Source of the DNA: Psococerastis gibbosa
Lineage: Eukaryota > Arthropoda > Insecta > Psocodea > Psocidae
Assembly: GCA_963971405.1 (NCBI GenBank)
Contig: OZ020485.1
Coordinates: 16,678,001-16,742,000, forward strand
Reading direction: 5' to 3'
Length of the DNA stretch: 64,000 bases
Shown: one piece after another, positions 26,601 through 41,600 of the stretch
Position numbering within the stretch: position 1 is the first letter of the stretch
How the letters are laid out: the number at the start of each line of letters is the position of its first letter
Translations under genes and position numbers: made by a program
The notes under the pieces: model-generated
Seen by the model: the letters and a program-made list of their open reading frames with translations, nothing else
Databases searched by the model: none
Told to the model about the DNA's origin: nothing

Positions 26601-29600
26601 TGAACGCTGATGATTGGAAAATTATCAAAACCTGTCAAAACAATGTTTTTAAATAGAAATGTCATGAATTATGAGGGTTAATTGGATTGTACATTTTATG
26701 ATAATCCATCATGGGACAATTTACGCTGAATAGTACGCCTAGCGGTTGTGTAAGCTTCGGGTTGAGCGCTCGTCTGCATGTGTTGGAGTGTCACTGTTTC
26801 AAATAACTGTTCCATTAGTAATACAGTTTTTATTTACTACCAATTTTATTTGATTAATTAATTAACAGTTTGTGGCTGGTAGCCTACTTATATTTGAATA
26901 ACAAAACATGCATTCAGGCGTTTTTACTGAGCGCCACAAATGTCATGATTTTTATACCTTCCTTACTGGCTGACCGCTGAATTTATGTCAAAAATTGTGA
27001 CAAAAATAAATCATGTAAATAAAATGTAATAAACAGTAAAAAATATGAGTTTTGAGTTCAATGTGACAGTAAAGTAGGCCTACATCCATAGAAAGAGCCT
27101 GAAAATAATAGAATAATCAGAGGTATCTCTTTAATGTAAATCCTGAAAATTTCCTGACACCGGCACTGCTTCGAACTAAATTTACAATAAATGTAAATTA
27201 AGAAAACATAAAGGTGTGCTGATGAAGGTAAGAAAAAGGTTGCAATTCAGCGTGGTCTTTCAATTCATTCGTCAAACCCCTAAACCCCTTACTCCCCCCC
27301 TCTCATCACCCCTAAAGTCAAAAGCATTACTTCCTTCCCACTCCCGGTCCCCCACCCAACCATGAACCTCCATAAAGCAGCTTAATTCCGGCTCTTGAAT
27401 TCTCATATATGACATTTTTGTACCAAACGGAATTTTTACTGAGCCACCAAATTTATTATTTTGCTTCCAATTATTACTTATTATTTATTTGTAAGGCGAA
27501 GTTTCAAGGCATTGTACTTTTTTTTTCTTCTTTTTAAATGAAAATTGTCTTTATATTAGGCGAGCTTTAGCCCCGAAGGGCTACTATACAAGCTAGCTTA
27601 CTTTCCCCTTCATTATTATTTTTTACTCGTATTATTGCTTTCCAATTTATACGTAGGCTAGTATAAGGAAAGTTTTGTGGCGGTCGAAATTTTCGATTCC
27701 GAGATTTCAACGGATTTACACGTTTTGAGGTCCCAGGAACCAAAAAAAGTGTTTTTTACGAAATTTCTGTCTGTCTGTCTGTCAGTCAGTCTGTCTGTCT
27801 GTCTGTCTGTCTGTCGTTCTATTCTAAAAAAATGTTTTTTTGAAAAAATGTTTGAAAATTCACGCTCAAATGCATTGCGTGCCCTGCCAGTATTGCTGTG
27901 TGGTAATGTGTTGGTATGACCTATCTAGAATTTACCTCACCTCCAGTGACGTCAGGTGCCGCCCCCCCCCATCCCCCCCCCCCCCGAGATATCGGGAATT
28001 TAATCATAGGAAAATTATTGACCTAGAAATTACTTATTTTCTGTATCTACTAATTTTGATAAATTGGTAAACTCGGACCGGTTCTTTAGAGAGTTGAGCG
28101 GGCATAGATCTTGGGACTCTTTGAACAGCATAATTATTGGGATCACATCAGTGTACCCCAATCATTCATATTATGACCATTGCCAATTAATCAACTGTAG
28201 AAAAACAACAGCTTAACCTTGTTAGCAATTGCAAAATGTCCTTCAATGTCAAGTCAATCAGATAGGCCTGGTTTCCCCTAGTTTAAGGATTTGTCTGTTT
28301 CGAGGTCGAACCGTGTAAGATATGTTGGGCAATCTGATTTAATTTTTCAGTACCGTAATGCCTCTCAATTTTGTAACATATTCTTTTTTCAAAACTATTA
28401 TTTTAAATTTTTACTTTATAATATTGTATTGGGATTTTGTGACAGTCAGTGCCAGGGTTTACCTTACCTTCACCTACTGCACTGTTGTCATCTCTGTGGC
28501 AGTCCTCGGCACCGTACCACTGATCTACCCTCAACCAAGATCCTGCGGTCGTACTTGGATCGTCATTGGCTTGGTCTGTGCTAGGTTTGCTTATACACAT
28601 TGCGCTTGCGTGACAACAAAATGAGATAATCAGGAGGAGGGAAATGGAAAGTAAAAGCGTGTTTTGGACTGGATACTTAATTGTGCTTTTTCTAATTTAA
28701 ATTACCTAAAAGAAATGAAAAAGAAGGGGTTAGTGTAAAAATCATATCTGTAATACGATAAGGGCGCGGCCGAAGCGCAACTCTAACCATTTGGAGGAGG
28801 GGAGGGGGTATTATGGGTCAAAATACGAAAAACATAGGTAGTATCGATTAAATCAGAGCGTAATAAAATTAACTTACAATAGATTTACCAAATTTGGGGA
28901 GGGAGTAGCTACGCCCTCCCTGTATCCGTCCATGCCTCCAAAAATAAAATCTGCGCGAGGCTTCTCCCAACGGGCCTGATGGCCAAAGTCACAAAAACGT
29001 AAAATTTTACACTTAAATTTGTAAGCAGTTTAAAATTTTTAAAATTATTGCCTTCCCACAAAGAAGGCGCCAAACTGTAACTTGTGCCAACTCCAGTGTG
29101 ACAAACCGCTTAAAAAATGAAAAACTTTCGCGATTCATATTCTCTACGTCATTTTGATGGGAGCAATCCCGTGTAAATAAGGGATGAGAATATTTCTTAG
29201 CGAGATGAGACTGTGATTTCATGCTTTATGACCTGCTATCTAGATTGAAAAGAAACTCGACTTTTACATGTCTTATTAACGCTTTCATTTTGAATTAGGT
29301 ATTTCTCCAGAAGGAAATGTGTCGCTTATTATTCTATACTTGGTATTTTGTATATGACTACTTCTAAAAAAATACGCCATTTCACGTCAACTCCATGAAG
29401 GGCTGAGGACTGGTAAAGCATCCTCTCTCTCTCTCATAAGATCATGTGGTCTGCAACATGTCCGGCAGCCTCGTTTCTCCCATACCTATGAAGGTAATAC
29501 CAATGAGTCCCACACTTTCTACATTTTCTGGCCATGCTTCGGAGGGCATCTAAAGCAGGCGGTCCCGGGCCTTCATAGTTGATCGTTTGAGTATAGTTCT

Positions 29601-32600
29601 AACTCCGCTGGGTTGCGCTTAGTAATAGCACAAAAAGTTATTTATTTATTTGATGCCAACTGAGCCCCATCACGGGCTTTTATTTTTATTTTTTATTATA
29701 TTATATTTATTTATTAATTTATTTATTATTATTATCTATTATTATATTTTTATTTATAAAGTACACCCGTACAAAACAAAGCTAAAAAAATGCTATATTT
29801 TCGACCAGAAGGTTGGTTTCGCTGAAAATAAACATCCATTTTTGTGTAGACATATACAGTTTTAGGAACTCCCCCCCCCCCCCTTCAGAAGTTACATCTC
29901 AATCTGATCAGTGGTTTTGGAACGCATCGGAGACGAACATTTACAATAGATTTTTACGTACTATAGCCTACAAACACATTTCAAACGCTTATCCTTATAT
30001 AGGCTAAATCAAATATCCCAAAACTGGTATTGTCTTCATAAAATCCTTTCGCAGAAATGTCGGCCAACACTATACGGAAAGTTGAAAGACGGGTTAAAAG
30101 CACGATTAATTTAGGGAACCAGCAGCATTAGTGAAGTGTTCTCAACTAAAGCGCTGAGTGCTAATAAAGTTATATATTGTATAATGTGTCAAGCTGAGGA
30201 GCCCGTAGCTGCTGCTGGAATATAAAGGTGAAAGACAAAGTGAAATTCCGGAGAAGGGAAGGAAATGTCTGATGTTTCCCTCCGTGCTGCTCCTTTAGCT
30301 ATATATACTACAACTGCTGATGGATTCTGTTGTTTTCGACTTCGAGTCCAAAAGAAATCAATTTTCTGAAAATCGAACCCCCCCCCCCCCCCCCCACTTC
30401 CCGTTCATTTGTACAAAGTCGAATTTCACAGGAAATATCCATCAAAAATCAATTTAAAAATGCATCTTTTGGATGAATACACCTCTACACATGGGCGTAG
30501 GATTATTGGCTCCAGGGGGTGGGGGTGCAAAAGTTCAATTAATTCGATTTGGTTTACGCGAGTTTATTATTTTGAGATGTGTTTTTAATATAAATATTAA
30601 GATCTTATTTATTATATCTAGTTTGTGTAAATTCATCGAAGAAAACCCAATTCTATCCAGTGTTAACTCATCAAGGGCTTTGACAGAAGTATTACTTGGA
30701 TCAGCTACCTTGTTAGTAGCTAGCAGCTTAGAGTTGCTAGAGAGGGTTCATTGATGAGGCGGGAATAGGTAGGGAAGTTGGAATATAATCCCAAAATAAT
30801 TAGTGCAGCGGCCAGAAGTAGGAATTCATAATTATCATCGTCGGTCTTGAATTAAGGGCTTCGCCCACATCTATCGATCTGGTGCTGTTCTGAGTTATAG
30901 TTTATGGATATATGGAGGGACTTCAAAAGGTTGTTTTGAGACGGCGACGAATGTTTGACTTCCGGAAAATTTCTTCACAACTTTTCATTTCATGACCCCC
31001 TGAGTCTAAAACCACCCCCGTTCAAAATGTTATATACGTATTTACATATTATATACTGTATATATATCGATTTTAGGAAACATTCTAACTTCCGTAGATA
31101 TTATCCGATTTTGATTAAATTTGGCACAAATATTGATAGTACAAATTTCGAGTAATCGAGTTCGTTAGACAGCTTGATCCGCTGTTTTGTTACAAGATGG
31201 TGGCCGATTAAAACCTTATATAATTCAATCTCAGTTTTTATTTGTCGTAGAGGATGAATAAAATATAATCTGACTGAAAGCCCATATTATTATTATATAT
31301 TATATATTATTATTATTATCCTCGATAATGGTAGTCAATACTTTTAAAGACAAATCAACGATTTCAAGATGGCATCCAGTCATAGTTTAATTTTTAATAT
31401 TTTTAGGCGCGGGACTCTTTCGAGTATTTGCGCCGGTCGGTGTGTGTGTGAGGAAGTGATGACTTATTTGGCTACAATTGGTACTTGTGGTTACTAATAA
31501 TAATAATAATGCTTTTCTTGAGTTTGTCTACAGGTGTGGCATGACTCCGGTCTTGCTTAGAACGCTTAACGTTGCCGTGACCGGCCCATGCTTGTCCCCT
31601 ATTAAGTTTGGCAGGGTGTGTGGTTTCGGTAACGAAAGTCTGCCCCCTGCGTATATAGAGCATTCGGTAATTATGTGTTCCACTGATTGTGGCACTCCGC
31701 ACCTGATGCATGTAGGGGACTGGTCACCAGACATCAAATGTCGATGGGTAAGGCGGGTGTGCCCTATGCGCAATCTAGCAAGAGCAGTCATAGTGAAAAT
31801 AATATATTGATAAGTAATAGTTCATGTTCGAAATTTGGTGTTTTGTGTGTTGATGTTGTGGTCGGGAAAATAGGCCTACGTATTTTTTATTTTTTATTAC
31901 ATACCTGTGCATAGCGTATGTAGCATAGAGGAAAAACGGGGTCTGCGCTTGCATGGGATCTCCCTACACCTGATTGGCCGAAAGGGATTTTTATTATTAT
32001 TATTATCAGGAAATACAAATATATGGCTACAGTATAGTTTTGAACCCATGACTGAGTGAAAGGGGGGGGGCGTCATCGAGGCTCTCCCCCTAGAGGGGGA
32101 TGCTGAAACGGACTCCTAAATCGGTATGCGGTATGCATGCCGGTCTCATAATGGTACTCAATACAGTGCTACCATTTTACAGACTATAACTCACCAATCT
32201 CCAGAAGCGAATAACCTTACATCATCTTCTCAGCCTATTGTAGGTGACAATATAAAAAGGTGTAGGGTGGAAGTTGACATGCCATATTTTCGCTCCTTTT
32301 TTTCCAATGAAAGCAACGACATGTTCTCGACCTTATTTCAGAAAAAGGTTTGGTCAATTTGGTAAAAACGGTATGAAGTTGGGGTAGACATGGGGGAAGG
32401 GGTAGAAAATGTAAAAAAATGTGACGGAGGACGGGTTTAAGGGTGTCAGGTTGTCATCCCCTTATATCTTGCTGTCTCAGGCGAACCTTTGAGCGTTAGA
32501 AAGATCATACTTCATTGGAGTCAGTGAGATGCAATTTTAGTTCGGGATTCCCAGTTTGCAAATGGTTGATGAAGGTTCGACAACATTTATTTTTATCAGG

Positions 32601-35600
32601 AACTATTCATTTCTGTGTAGGGTAGGTCTTCTCACTTGCCTAAAGTATGAAAAGTCATGTAAAATATAAAATAAGTTATGGGGGTAAAGTGGTGAAATTC
32701 ATCCCATGGCTGGAGACCGATATCAATATGGCTGCTAGTGTAGCCTGCACAAGATAAGTGCGCAATTTGACGGGGAAAATAGCCTGCACAAGCTAAGTAC
32801 AGAGTTTTTGACCGTTCCCGGTATCCGTTTTGCTATGCTGCAATGTGTAAGACTTCGATATTTTTTGTGTTGGTACTTATCTCTGATAGTTGGCTTATGG
32901 TTAATGGGTGCCTCGTAAGGCATATTATGGCTCCCGCCGCTCCAGTTAATATAGTTCTGTGGAGAAATTGAGTTATAATAGAAAATTAGGACAATCTGGG
33001 TGAATTTTGTAAACTTTCGGCGTGCAGAATCATAAAAATCATATTTTTTATCCGGGCTGCTTTTTTGTAGCATATTTTGGGCTCAATTTTGAGGGGTGTC
33101 ACCCCTAAAAGCTGCGCAAAAAAGTGTAAAAGACTATTTTTTGATTTACTTTAATTAGGTACATTAAATTGCATCTGTTATCAATAGGAACAAAACCGGC
33201 ATCTTCCCTCTAGATTGGTAGGCCCAGTTTGGTTCAGGAGGCAAAAAAAAACACTTCACTTCATGGTAGCCCCGGACAAGGGGCAAAATATATTGACAAT
33301 TCATTTATTCAAAACATGAATATTTCACAATCAAGCTTTCGCTTATTGGGCGATATTGGAGCAGATGACACTACAAAAATACAACAATAAATAATAGTAA
33401 ATAAATAAAAGAAACCTTTTTATTGGTACCTTCCAACTTCATCAGCCGTATTGTTATTATTCATGGGTTAAAAATGTAAATAAAACAATTTTATTCTAAA
33501 ATTATGTTATTTGCATTTTCAACCCCCAGAATAAGTTATATTTTAACGCACATTGTACGCCTGCAAGTACCTATGCTTTATGTGCTAAATAGAGTGGGTT
33601 TTGTTTTTGAAGCGAAAATCTTTTTTGAAGAAAATGTGAGTATAGTGCATACCATCCACCAATACAGTGAATACAATGCCATTATTATTGTTTAGATACC
33701 CATTCTGGACAGTCCCATCTATTATTCCAGTGCTCTTTGGTAGAGAAAATCATGATAGCCGAAATTATGACAATTTTTACAATGGAACTCATAATTTTTT
33801 ATTACGGTGCGGCGGTACCTGCCGACTACCTGGTCTATTTGAGTACGGTACTTATGTAAATTATAAAATTATGTAAATAAGATAGCATGTACGGATTCAC
33901 TAGTGCGTACCGGTTCATGAGAATGTGAAGGGATGAAATTTATGAACAAAAACTAAACCATTATTGGACTAGAAAAACATTTCATTTCGGGTTTCCTGCG
34001 GCGGTTGCTGACGTGTAGGCTATACTGTATTTATGTGGCTTTATTGTTCATACCGTTGCTGCTGATTATGAAAATGCTGTTGGTGTATTTTGTGCCAGTT
34101 AAATTTTGAGCCTGAGGTAAAAGACAATATTTGTACTGCAAATTTCAATTTTCATAATCTGTTATCATTACTGTCTTTCTCGAATTAGATTTGCCAACAA
34201 ACTAGGTCTTTAAATAATTTATAAGCTTTACAGCACAATTTTTATTATTGGAAACCATGTTATTGGTACGGTAGTCGATTTACGTAGGTATTCTACGGTC
34301 GTCGGCCATTTTACGCTATGAAATAAGGATTGAGAATTGAATTTTCCTGGAAAACTTTTCCCCATACCCCGTTATACTTAGGTATTATAAATGATAAATT
34401 GACTCCAGTCGCGGGTTTATTTGATTTTTTAAATATAAACATTAAAATCTTATTTATTAAATTTCACACACTTTTTTTTATATTGTGTAAATTCATCAAA
34501 GAAAACCCTTCTATCTAGTGTCAACTCGGGGGAGGGACGTGTCACCCACTTATGTATACCTCTCTGTCTACGCCCAGTCCTCAGAGTGTTTATAATTCGC
34601 CCTTCAACCTCAAATGACTCCCAATAGTTACGGCACAACACTGAAAACATGATGAATCACGCAATCACCAACAAATTTAGGGCAACAGCAAAAGGGGAAT
34701 TTCGGGGAGGGGGTGCTGAAGGAATGCAGCAGCAGGCACCCGACAGTCCGGCGCCCCAAGATGGGGAGAACTTCCCCCTCCACCCCAGCCATATTCACTC
34801 CTGCAGAACTCTACCCCTATAGGATGAGTCTGAGATTCAGCAGGTTTACAGGCGGGTGCGCTCCCCCCCTCGATAATAAACAGTTTATAGCTGGTGATAA
34901 TACGCTTAATTTCTACACTAAAATCAGTTTCGTGCCCTTAACGTGCTGTGAGGTGTGTTTTTGCTGCGATTTCGCATTTCAGGGATTTTTCACTTCATTT
35001 CCGCGCAAGGCCGTAGCCAGGGGGGTCATGGGGGTTCAACCCCCCCCCCCCCGAAATGAAATACGATAGCTTGACACAAGATAGGATCGGATTTTGAGAT
35101 GAAAAATAAAAAATACTAAAAAACTACTATGTAATATCCAATGAAATTTCTAACCCTCCCCCTGAAAAAAAAATCCTAGCTACAGCCTCGTTTTTGCCCA
35201 TAGGCGAGATAATAAATCAGTTTTTTACAATCAATCACCCCCACAGCCTTTCTTATAATAATATCTAATTTCACTGGAAATATCGATTGTAGAGCAATAC
35301 ATGAGATGTCAATAATGGAAGAAATGTTCCTCTGCATTCTGAAACATCGTAGGGGGCCGTCACTTACACTAATATGCTTCTTTACAGTTGTAACAATAAA
35401 CATACAATATAAAGCATGCAAGCTAAGGTAGCTTTTAGTTTAACAATAATATAATAATATGTAACAGCAAAGGCTTTCGCGGCCAGAGTCAAATGAAGAA
35501 CCAGTAGAATTCGGGCTGATGGGCCGTGGTCGACTTGAAAGCGAACTTCACAGTCGCTGCTGAGCCTCCGAGATACAATCTTAGAAGTCTACGCAGTTCC

Positions 35601-38600
35601 ACTGAAGATTTGGATCACGGCCCATCAGCCCGGATTCTACTGGTCCTTCAATAATAATATGTTTTTTGCATGAAAAATATTGTATTTCTTTTTTTAAATG
35701 AGAATTAAGGGAGCCAAAACGCCAACAGACATGGGTAACATGAAACTTATGTCACAGTTCAAAGTGTCGTCTTGCTATGGTGGACCATTGGCCGCCCCCA
35801 CGGCATCACAAATGACGTCACACTCCAATCCATTGAGACCAGATTTTTAACCATCAAACTTAACCAGAAAAATATTTTTTTCGTCTGCTAAATAGACGTT
35901 TCTTAAGGAAAAAAATTTTAAGCGCTTAAAATAAATCTACTAATATATTAAAATAGATGTCAATGATTGTGAAATAGCCTATGGGTTCAACGTTTTTGAG
36001 CTTCACGATCGTGATTTCAGATGTATTTCCTGGTCTCAACAGTGGCGTCATTTCAGCTTCAGTTTAAGGGGGCAACATTTTTTTACGATACACCCTTTAC
36101 AACAAATGAAGGAAACTAATTTCCAACGCCCCCTTTTACATGGTTTAATGGAAGATGAATTCCCGCCATTTATTAACCGAAGAGTCAAATTTTTCGACCA
36201 TTTTAAAAACATAGCCAATCTAACATGATAAGTTTCTTTCTTATTAATATTTTTTTTAAACTTATTATTTTAGGTATTGTTATCGTAAAAAATCGTATGT
36301 ATGTTCTTAACGATTTTTATAGGTTAATTGCATAGAAATAGGATCTATCGTATTGAACTCTTCAGTCACCTCATTAAGTAAGGGTACTTGTGTCCCCGAT
36401 CGCAAGGTGTGTAGAGACTCACACAAGTACAAGCATGCTACCACCTTGTCACCAAATTATCTCCCAAAGTAAAGGGTCGAAGTGGCCCTAATTTATACTA
36501 ACTAAGAAAACCTTCCCTTCATAGTTGAAGATTCGCTTGCAAAATTATGATTTAATTTCCCTTAGCAATAAAGAGAGAAGGGTAGAGAAAAATTAAAATT
36601 TATTGCTCTATAAAACCCCTAAAACTATTTGAATGTGCAATAAATAATAGAAAAACGGTGCAATGACCGCTGTAAAAGGTTGAACTTTGAATGAGGTCCC
36701 TTAAACGGTATAATGCTGATGGAATTCTAGAATCAGAGCAATTTGAATTAGTTCTGGAAAAGAGCCAGAGTAAGATCATCAAATCTAGAAGGATATAGTA
36801 TTTTTTTGTCTTCAGGGACAATTGGAGGGGGTAATAATTTTATACATAAAATATCAATATTGATAAATTATTTGTACCACTTTCTAACACAGATTGTAAT
36901 ACAATTACGAAAGCTTTCATGGTCGGAGTCTGATGATGATACTGTACCTATTGAATCCTGCTTGAACAATCTGAAACAGTTTTTTTTTAACGATTATTCG
37001 CATACAAGCAATTCACAATTTACAAGCATTTCGTCAGCATCTGTGGTGGTCATCTTTAGTCGCACTACGTATCTAAGATAGTATCTCACAGGCTCTTAAA
37101 CGCAACTGATTCTGCATACCAGTCAGAAGTACTTTTTCAGAACGACAACGGCCCAACAGTCCAGATTTTACTGCACCATTATGTAATAGGATGTCAGTCG
37201 TAGTAGGTGAAGGTAAGGGCCACCCCCCCCCCCCGGTTTGTAAACAAACGATAGTTTAGTCCATTTGTCAAAATTAATTACTTCCTCGTTCCACAGCCGC
37301 AAAGATAAGAAAATATGCAGATGCAATATTCACAAAAAATACAAGCTTTCACAGTTTACATTTTCTCACAAAAAACATCACTGCTTAAAATTTTTTTTTA
37401 AAGTGAATTGAACCGATTTTATAGAACATTCCTAAATGAGTCAGATAAGTAATATATTCTACATAGGTTAGCTGGAAGAGTAGCCTTCGGGGCTAAATCT
37501 CGCCTTATATAAAGACATTTTTTCATTTCATTTCTCATTAATTTTTCAGCGGACAATTTTCACATCTTTGTGGCTATAAATAAATAAATAAATATGTATT
37601 TCTGCTAAATTAAACAATCAAGTAATCAACAAGAAAGTAAAAAGTAAAATCGTGCTGTGGAACGAGAAATTAAGTACCTAATTTACTAAAATTAATTAAC
37701 TGTTCTTTGTTCACAAAATACAATTACGTTTTAAATTTTTTCAATGCATTCCACCTTCTCTGAACTGGACAAGGAAAAATGTCAATTATTATTTTGACCG
37801 TATTTAGCTCATGCCGAGCACCTTCAAGCATAATTTCGGTACAACTTTTGGTTTGTAGTTTTTTCATGGTACGGTATCTATTATACATTTTATATTATAT
37901 ATCATTTTTACGAGAAAGCTACGGCACCATAAATTAAAAATTGTCTATTACTTATATGTTTCCTACAACTTAAATGAGCCAAATTTTTTATAACTTGCTT
38001 ATATAATAATAAAATAGCCTATATGTATATTATAATTTACTCCGGGACACTCTTAATTTATAATCTAACGGTTTAATATGAAACGACTCGTAGAAGTTAA
38101 AATTTTATGTTGCGACATTATTACAGCAAAACAGCAATAAGTATAGCCTGCTGAGTGCTGCCAGGGTCGTCAAGTTTTTGTATCTCTGACTAATCATTAT
38201 CGTCTTTTCCCGTCTTATAAGGTTTCCTTCCGTCTGAGAAATTTGTAGCTAACTTGTCTATCTTTCTGTACGAGCAAATTTGGAATATGAGCACTGTAAG
38301 CTTCGGATATAAAGTAATTACAATAGTTACTAACTTCTAATTAATACTTAAAGCTTAAAGAAGTTGAAAGACTATTTTATGGGTACCGTATGTTATGTGT
38401 ATGGTGTATAAATGGTGTGTAAATGGTCTGTTAGTTTAATTTTTGAGTATTTAGACCTACTTTTTTTATTCAGTTAAATTTGTATAGCCTACTTGATATA
38501 TTATGTGATTGATGATTATGTATGTATATATGATTTATTTTGTGTTAATTGTAACAGTGAGCCAAAATCCTCTCAAATGGAAAATAAAGACAATTTTCTT

Positions 38601-41600
38601 TCTTTCTTTCTTTACATTTCCTTCATTATTATGAATTATATTTATGAATAGCCTATGAGCAGTCTAAGCTTATTTTTTATTCCGCTAAATTTGTATGCTT
38701 GATATATTATATAACATTGTATAATTTATTGTGGGTTAATTGTAACAGTGAGCCAAAATTCGCCCAAATAGAAAATAAAGACAATTTTCTTTCTTTCTTT
38801 AAATTTCCTTCTTCATTGTGAAATATATTTATGAATATGAGCACTCTAAGCTTAATAAGTAATTAGAATAGGTACTCACTAAATAATTTTTTTTCTTCTG
38901 ATTGCAGGTACCGTATGTAATGTCATAAAGCTTAACGTAGACCACAGGGTTTTCAAAGCGACGGGGGAGTCGTTAGCTGTGACATGTTACGGGGCAGATA
39001 GCAAGGGGTTACATTGGAAGAAAGGTAGTCATGAGATCAAACCCAGTGACGAAAGTATGGGAAAGGAAAGGTAAATATATAAAAAAAAGTAGTGTTAGAA
39101 GGGAAAGTGAAAAGTTTCAACTCCCACTTCAACAGGGTTTCTACTAGCGGAGGGATCAAGCAAGGTTCCGTACAAAAGGGAAAATGGTGCCTTTCCTGCA
39201 AGTACAACAGTTGATGCAGTTCACATTAAAAAAATAAATAAATAACTGTGGTACCTCTCGGGAAAGAGAGACACCGAGGCAAAAATTTGGAAAAGCAGGT
39301 GCGAAAGTTTTTGGGCATTTCATATGCAATTGGTTCTGCTAAGGAAGGTAGGATGCCCCAAACGCCCGTGGATGTCGCACTGCCTAGATGCACCGTACCT
39401 CAAACTGCGACAAAACTGACAAAAATCGACTTAAAGCTGTTGAAAATAGATGAGATTTTTTTTTATTGACAGAGAGGGTTTGTTAAAATGTAAAACACAC
39501 ACTAAGACATAAGGCAGGATTGATAGTGACGACAACTGTATTTGAAGTACATTTTTTTTTTTTTTGTTGCAAACTATGACTTTTACAGTGTGTTTACTTT
39601 TTTTTTTCTGAACTTTGGGGGCATTGCTGCCCTTTGCCCCCATATACATATACAACCCTTCCTCCCCATCCTCTCGTATAATGCATCAGTAATGTTTTGA
39701 GAGCCGTCACAGAGAAAGAATGGTAAGCAGAAATGGGATTCGAACTGGAGTCTCCACTTTGCTGAGGTTCTATGCTGACAAATGCACCAAACCCGCCTCG
39801 AAAAATAGTCCTACTCTTATGTATCCTCCGGTAGAGAAATGCCTTTGTCTAATTGTACCCAGAGGTTTCCCATTGAGTCCTCTTCTTACACCTTCCCCCA
39901 GTTCAGATAGCTGCTGCAGTAGCACATTGGCTAAGTCCTGTTTTTGCTTCGGTGGTCCGGGGATCATCCAAAAACCACAAACTTGCCGGCCCCCATCATA
40001 CCTGTAGATGTGTTTCACCATTCTGACAGGTTTTTTGGCAGTCTCTCAGCAGTCTCAGCATGGTCTCGGAACATAGCAGCAGCATGTTGCATAGTATTCC
40101 GATTCTTCACTAGATGGTACGTTAATGTATTCTTTCTGATTTTCTGCTGCAGGGCAACCGTTCAAGTGATAGAAGGGAAGCTGTTTCTTTTGCTGACCTC
40201 CATCACCAGCGGTGACGTTGGCACTTATTCCTGTCATGACAAAGTCAGCAGGAAAGCAGCTAAATTTGAGCTGAGTGTTCGAGGTACGTGCAAATTATGA
40301 ACCTAGACGAATAGAAACAGTAAAATTCATTGGGTGGTTTTTCCAGAAATCGAGAAACAGACAGAGGTATCTCTATTGGCTGTCATTTCATTAAAAAAAA
40401 AAAAAAAAAAACAGAAAAAAATTCCAAATTCTGTTGAAATCTTGAAGTTGAAAATTTTTACCTTCACAAAGCTTTTTTTACTCTAAACAACTAGGCCTAT
40501 AACGTTTAAATAGGAAGGCAATAATACAAAGTGCTTTAAAAGACAGAATCGTAGGTGGAGAAGCCTTACAAAGTGTAAAATTGAAATATGATATCACATT
40601 AAATATCGATCGTAGATAAATAAATAAAAAGCCACTATTCCACTTGTCAATATTCCGTCATTTGTGCATTAATAATTGATGAGATGACATAGAGTAAAGA
40701 AAAAATCTCATCAATTATTGAAGAAAAATTTACAAGTGGAGTAGCCACCTTAGCAGAAATCCTACATTTTCATATATATTGTGATTTGTTTCCATCTATA
40801 ACACCGACTGCCCGATTAGCCACAATTATTGAACCTGATTTGTACAAAATGCTCCCTGAGGGCGTCCGGAGGGTTAAGTTAAGAAATTGTGGTCAATCGA
40901 TGTTGGTGACGACAACATCGAATATTAAAATGAAGCCAAGTGTCTCTTCTTAGAAAGAGGCCGGCAACATTTTTTTTAGTTTATTTTAGTTTATTTTGCT
41001 TGGTCACCACAACTCTGAAATGTTCTGTAGATAATTGTTCTTACAGCACCGATACAATTCATGGGAACCAACGACACGGTCATAGGCTACGAAGGTCAGC
41101 AGGATCTAGTAGTACCCTGTGATGCTGTAGGTCCACGGGAACCTACCATCAGATGGCATCTGCAATCTGCTACAAGAAGCCTCAATGACACTGATAAGTT
41201 CAAAGAGGCGGGCGATGGACTGTATATACATAATGTAACAGCAGACGACGCTGGTGTCTACACGTGTAGAGCTATGATTGAAGAACTGGCGGATATGAAG
41301 AGCAAGAATATACATGTCTTTATTAATCGTGGGTATTTTATATAAGTTTTAGTGGAGATATGTGTTGTAGCGAGGGCGGGTCCAGGACAGATTTTCGGAG
41401 GGGCCATTCTGGAAAAAGTGGGTGAAGCGTACCAAGTCATATTAAATCTTAGCGATTGTGCCATTGGCGTGTTTGTTTGCGAAACAAGGCACATTAATTT
41501 ACAGTGCATTACTTGAAAACCCATGTGCCTGATGTAGATAGGTGCCAATGGGGGGTTCGGGGGTCTCCCCCGGAAGAAAAATTTGAAAATATAAGGGCAA

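Larger units (their letters stand above)
2617..38907 (+). other. Intron 1 of the Ig/FN3 gene, 36.3 kb
   Basis: It is bounded by GTAAG and TTGCAG. No host exon was found inside it. The recognisable content is transposon-derived and itemised below. The stretches at 4000-4850, 6790-7410, 14095-14930, 16755-17330, 17700-19555, 22566-23500, 28760-29500, 31800-34330 and 36475-37260 show only AT-rich sequence with scattered microsatellites and no feature that I can name. Confidence 0.7.

Noticed and set aside
26425..27168. Second clean hAT insertion
   Set aside because: The left end fits but the flanking octamers do not match and the right end is doubtful; kept only as a low-confidence remnant.
39770..40021. 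83-codon minus-strand frame in intron 2
   Set aside because: It has no recognisable domain, lies antisense within an intron and has no supporting splice sites.
41329..41343. Read-through of exon 4 to a stop as a short isoform
   Set aside because: Possible in principle, but the GTGGGT donor and phase match to exon 5 explain the sequence better; without RNA data no isoform is claimed.
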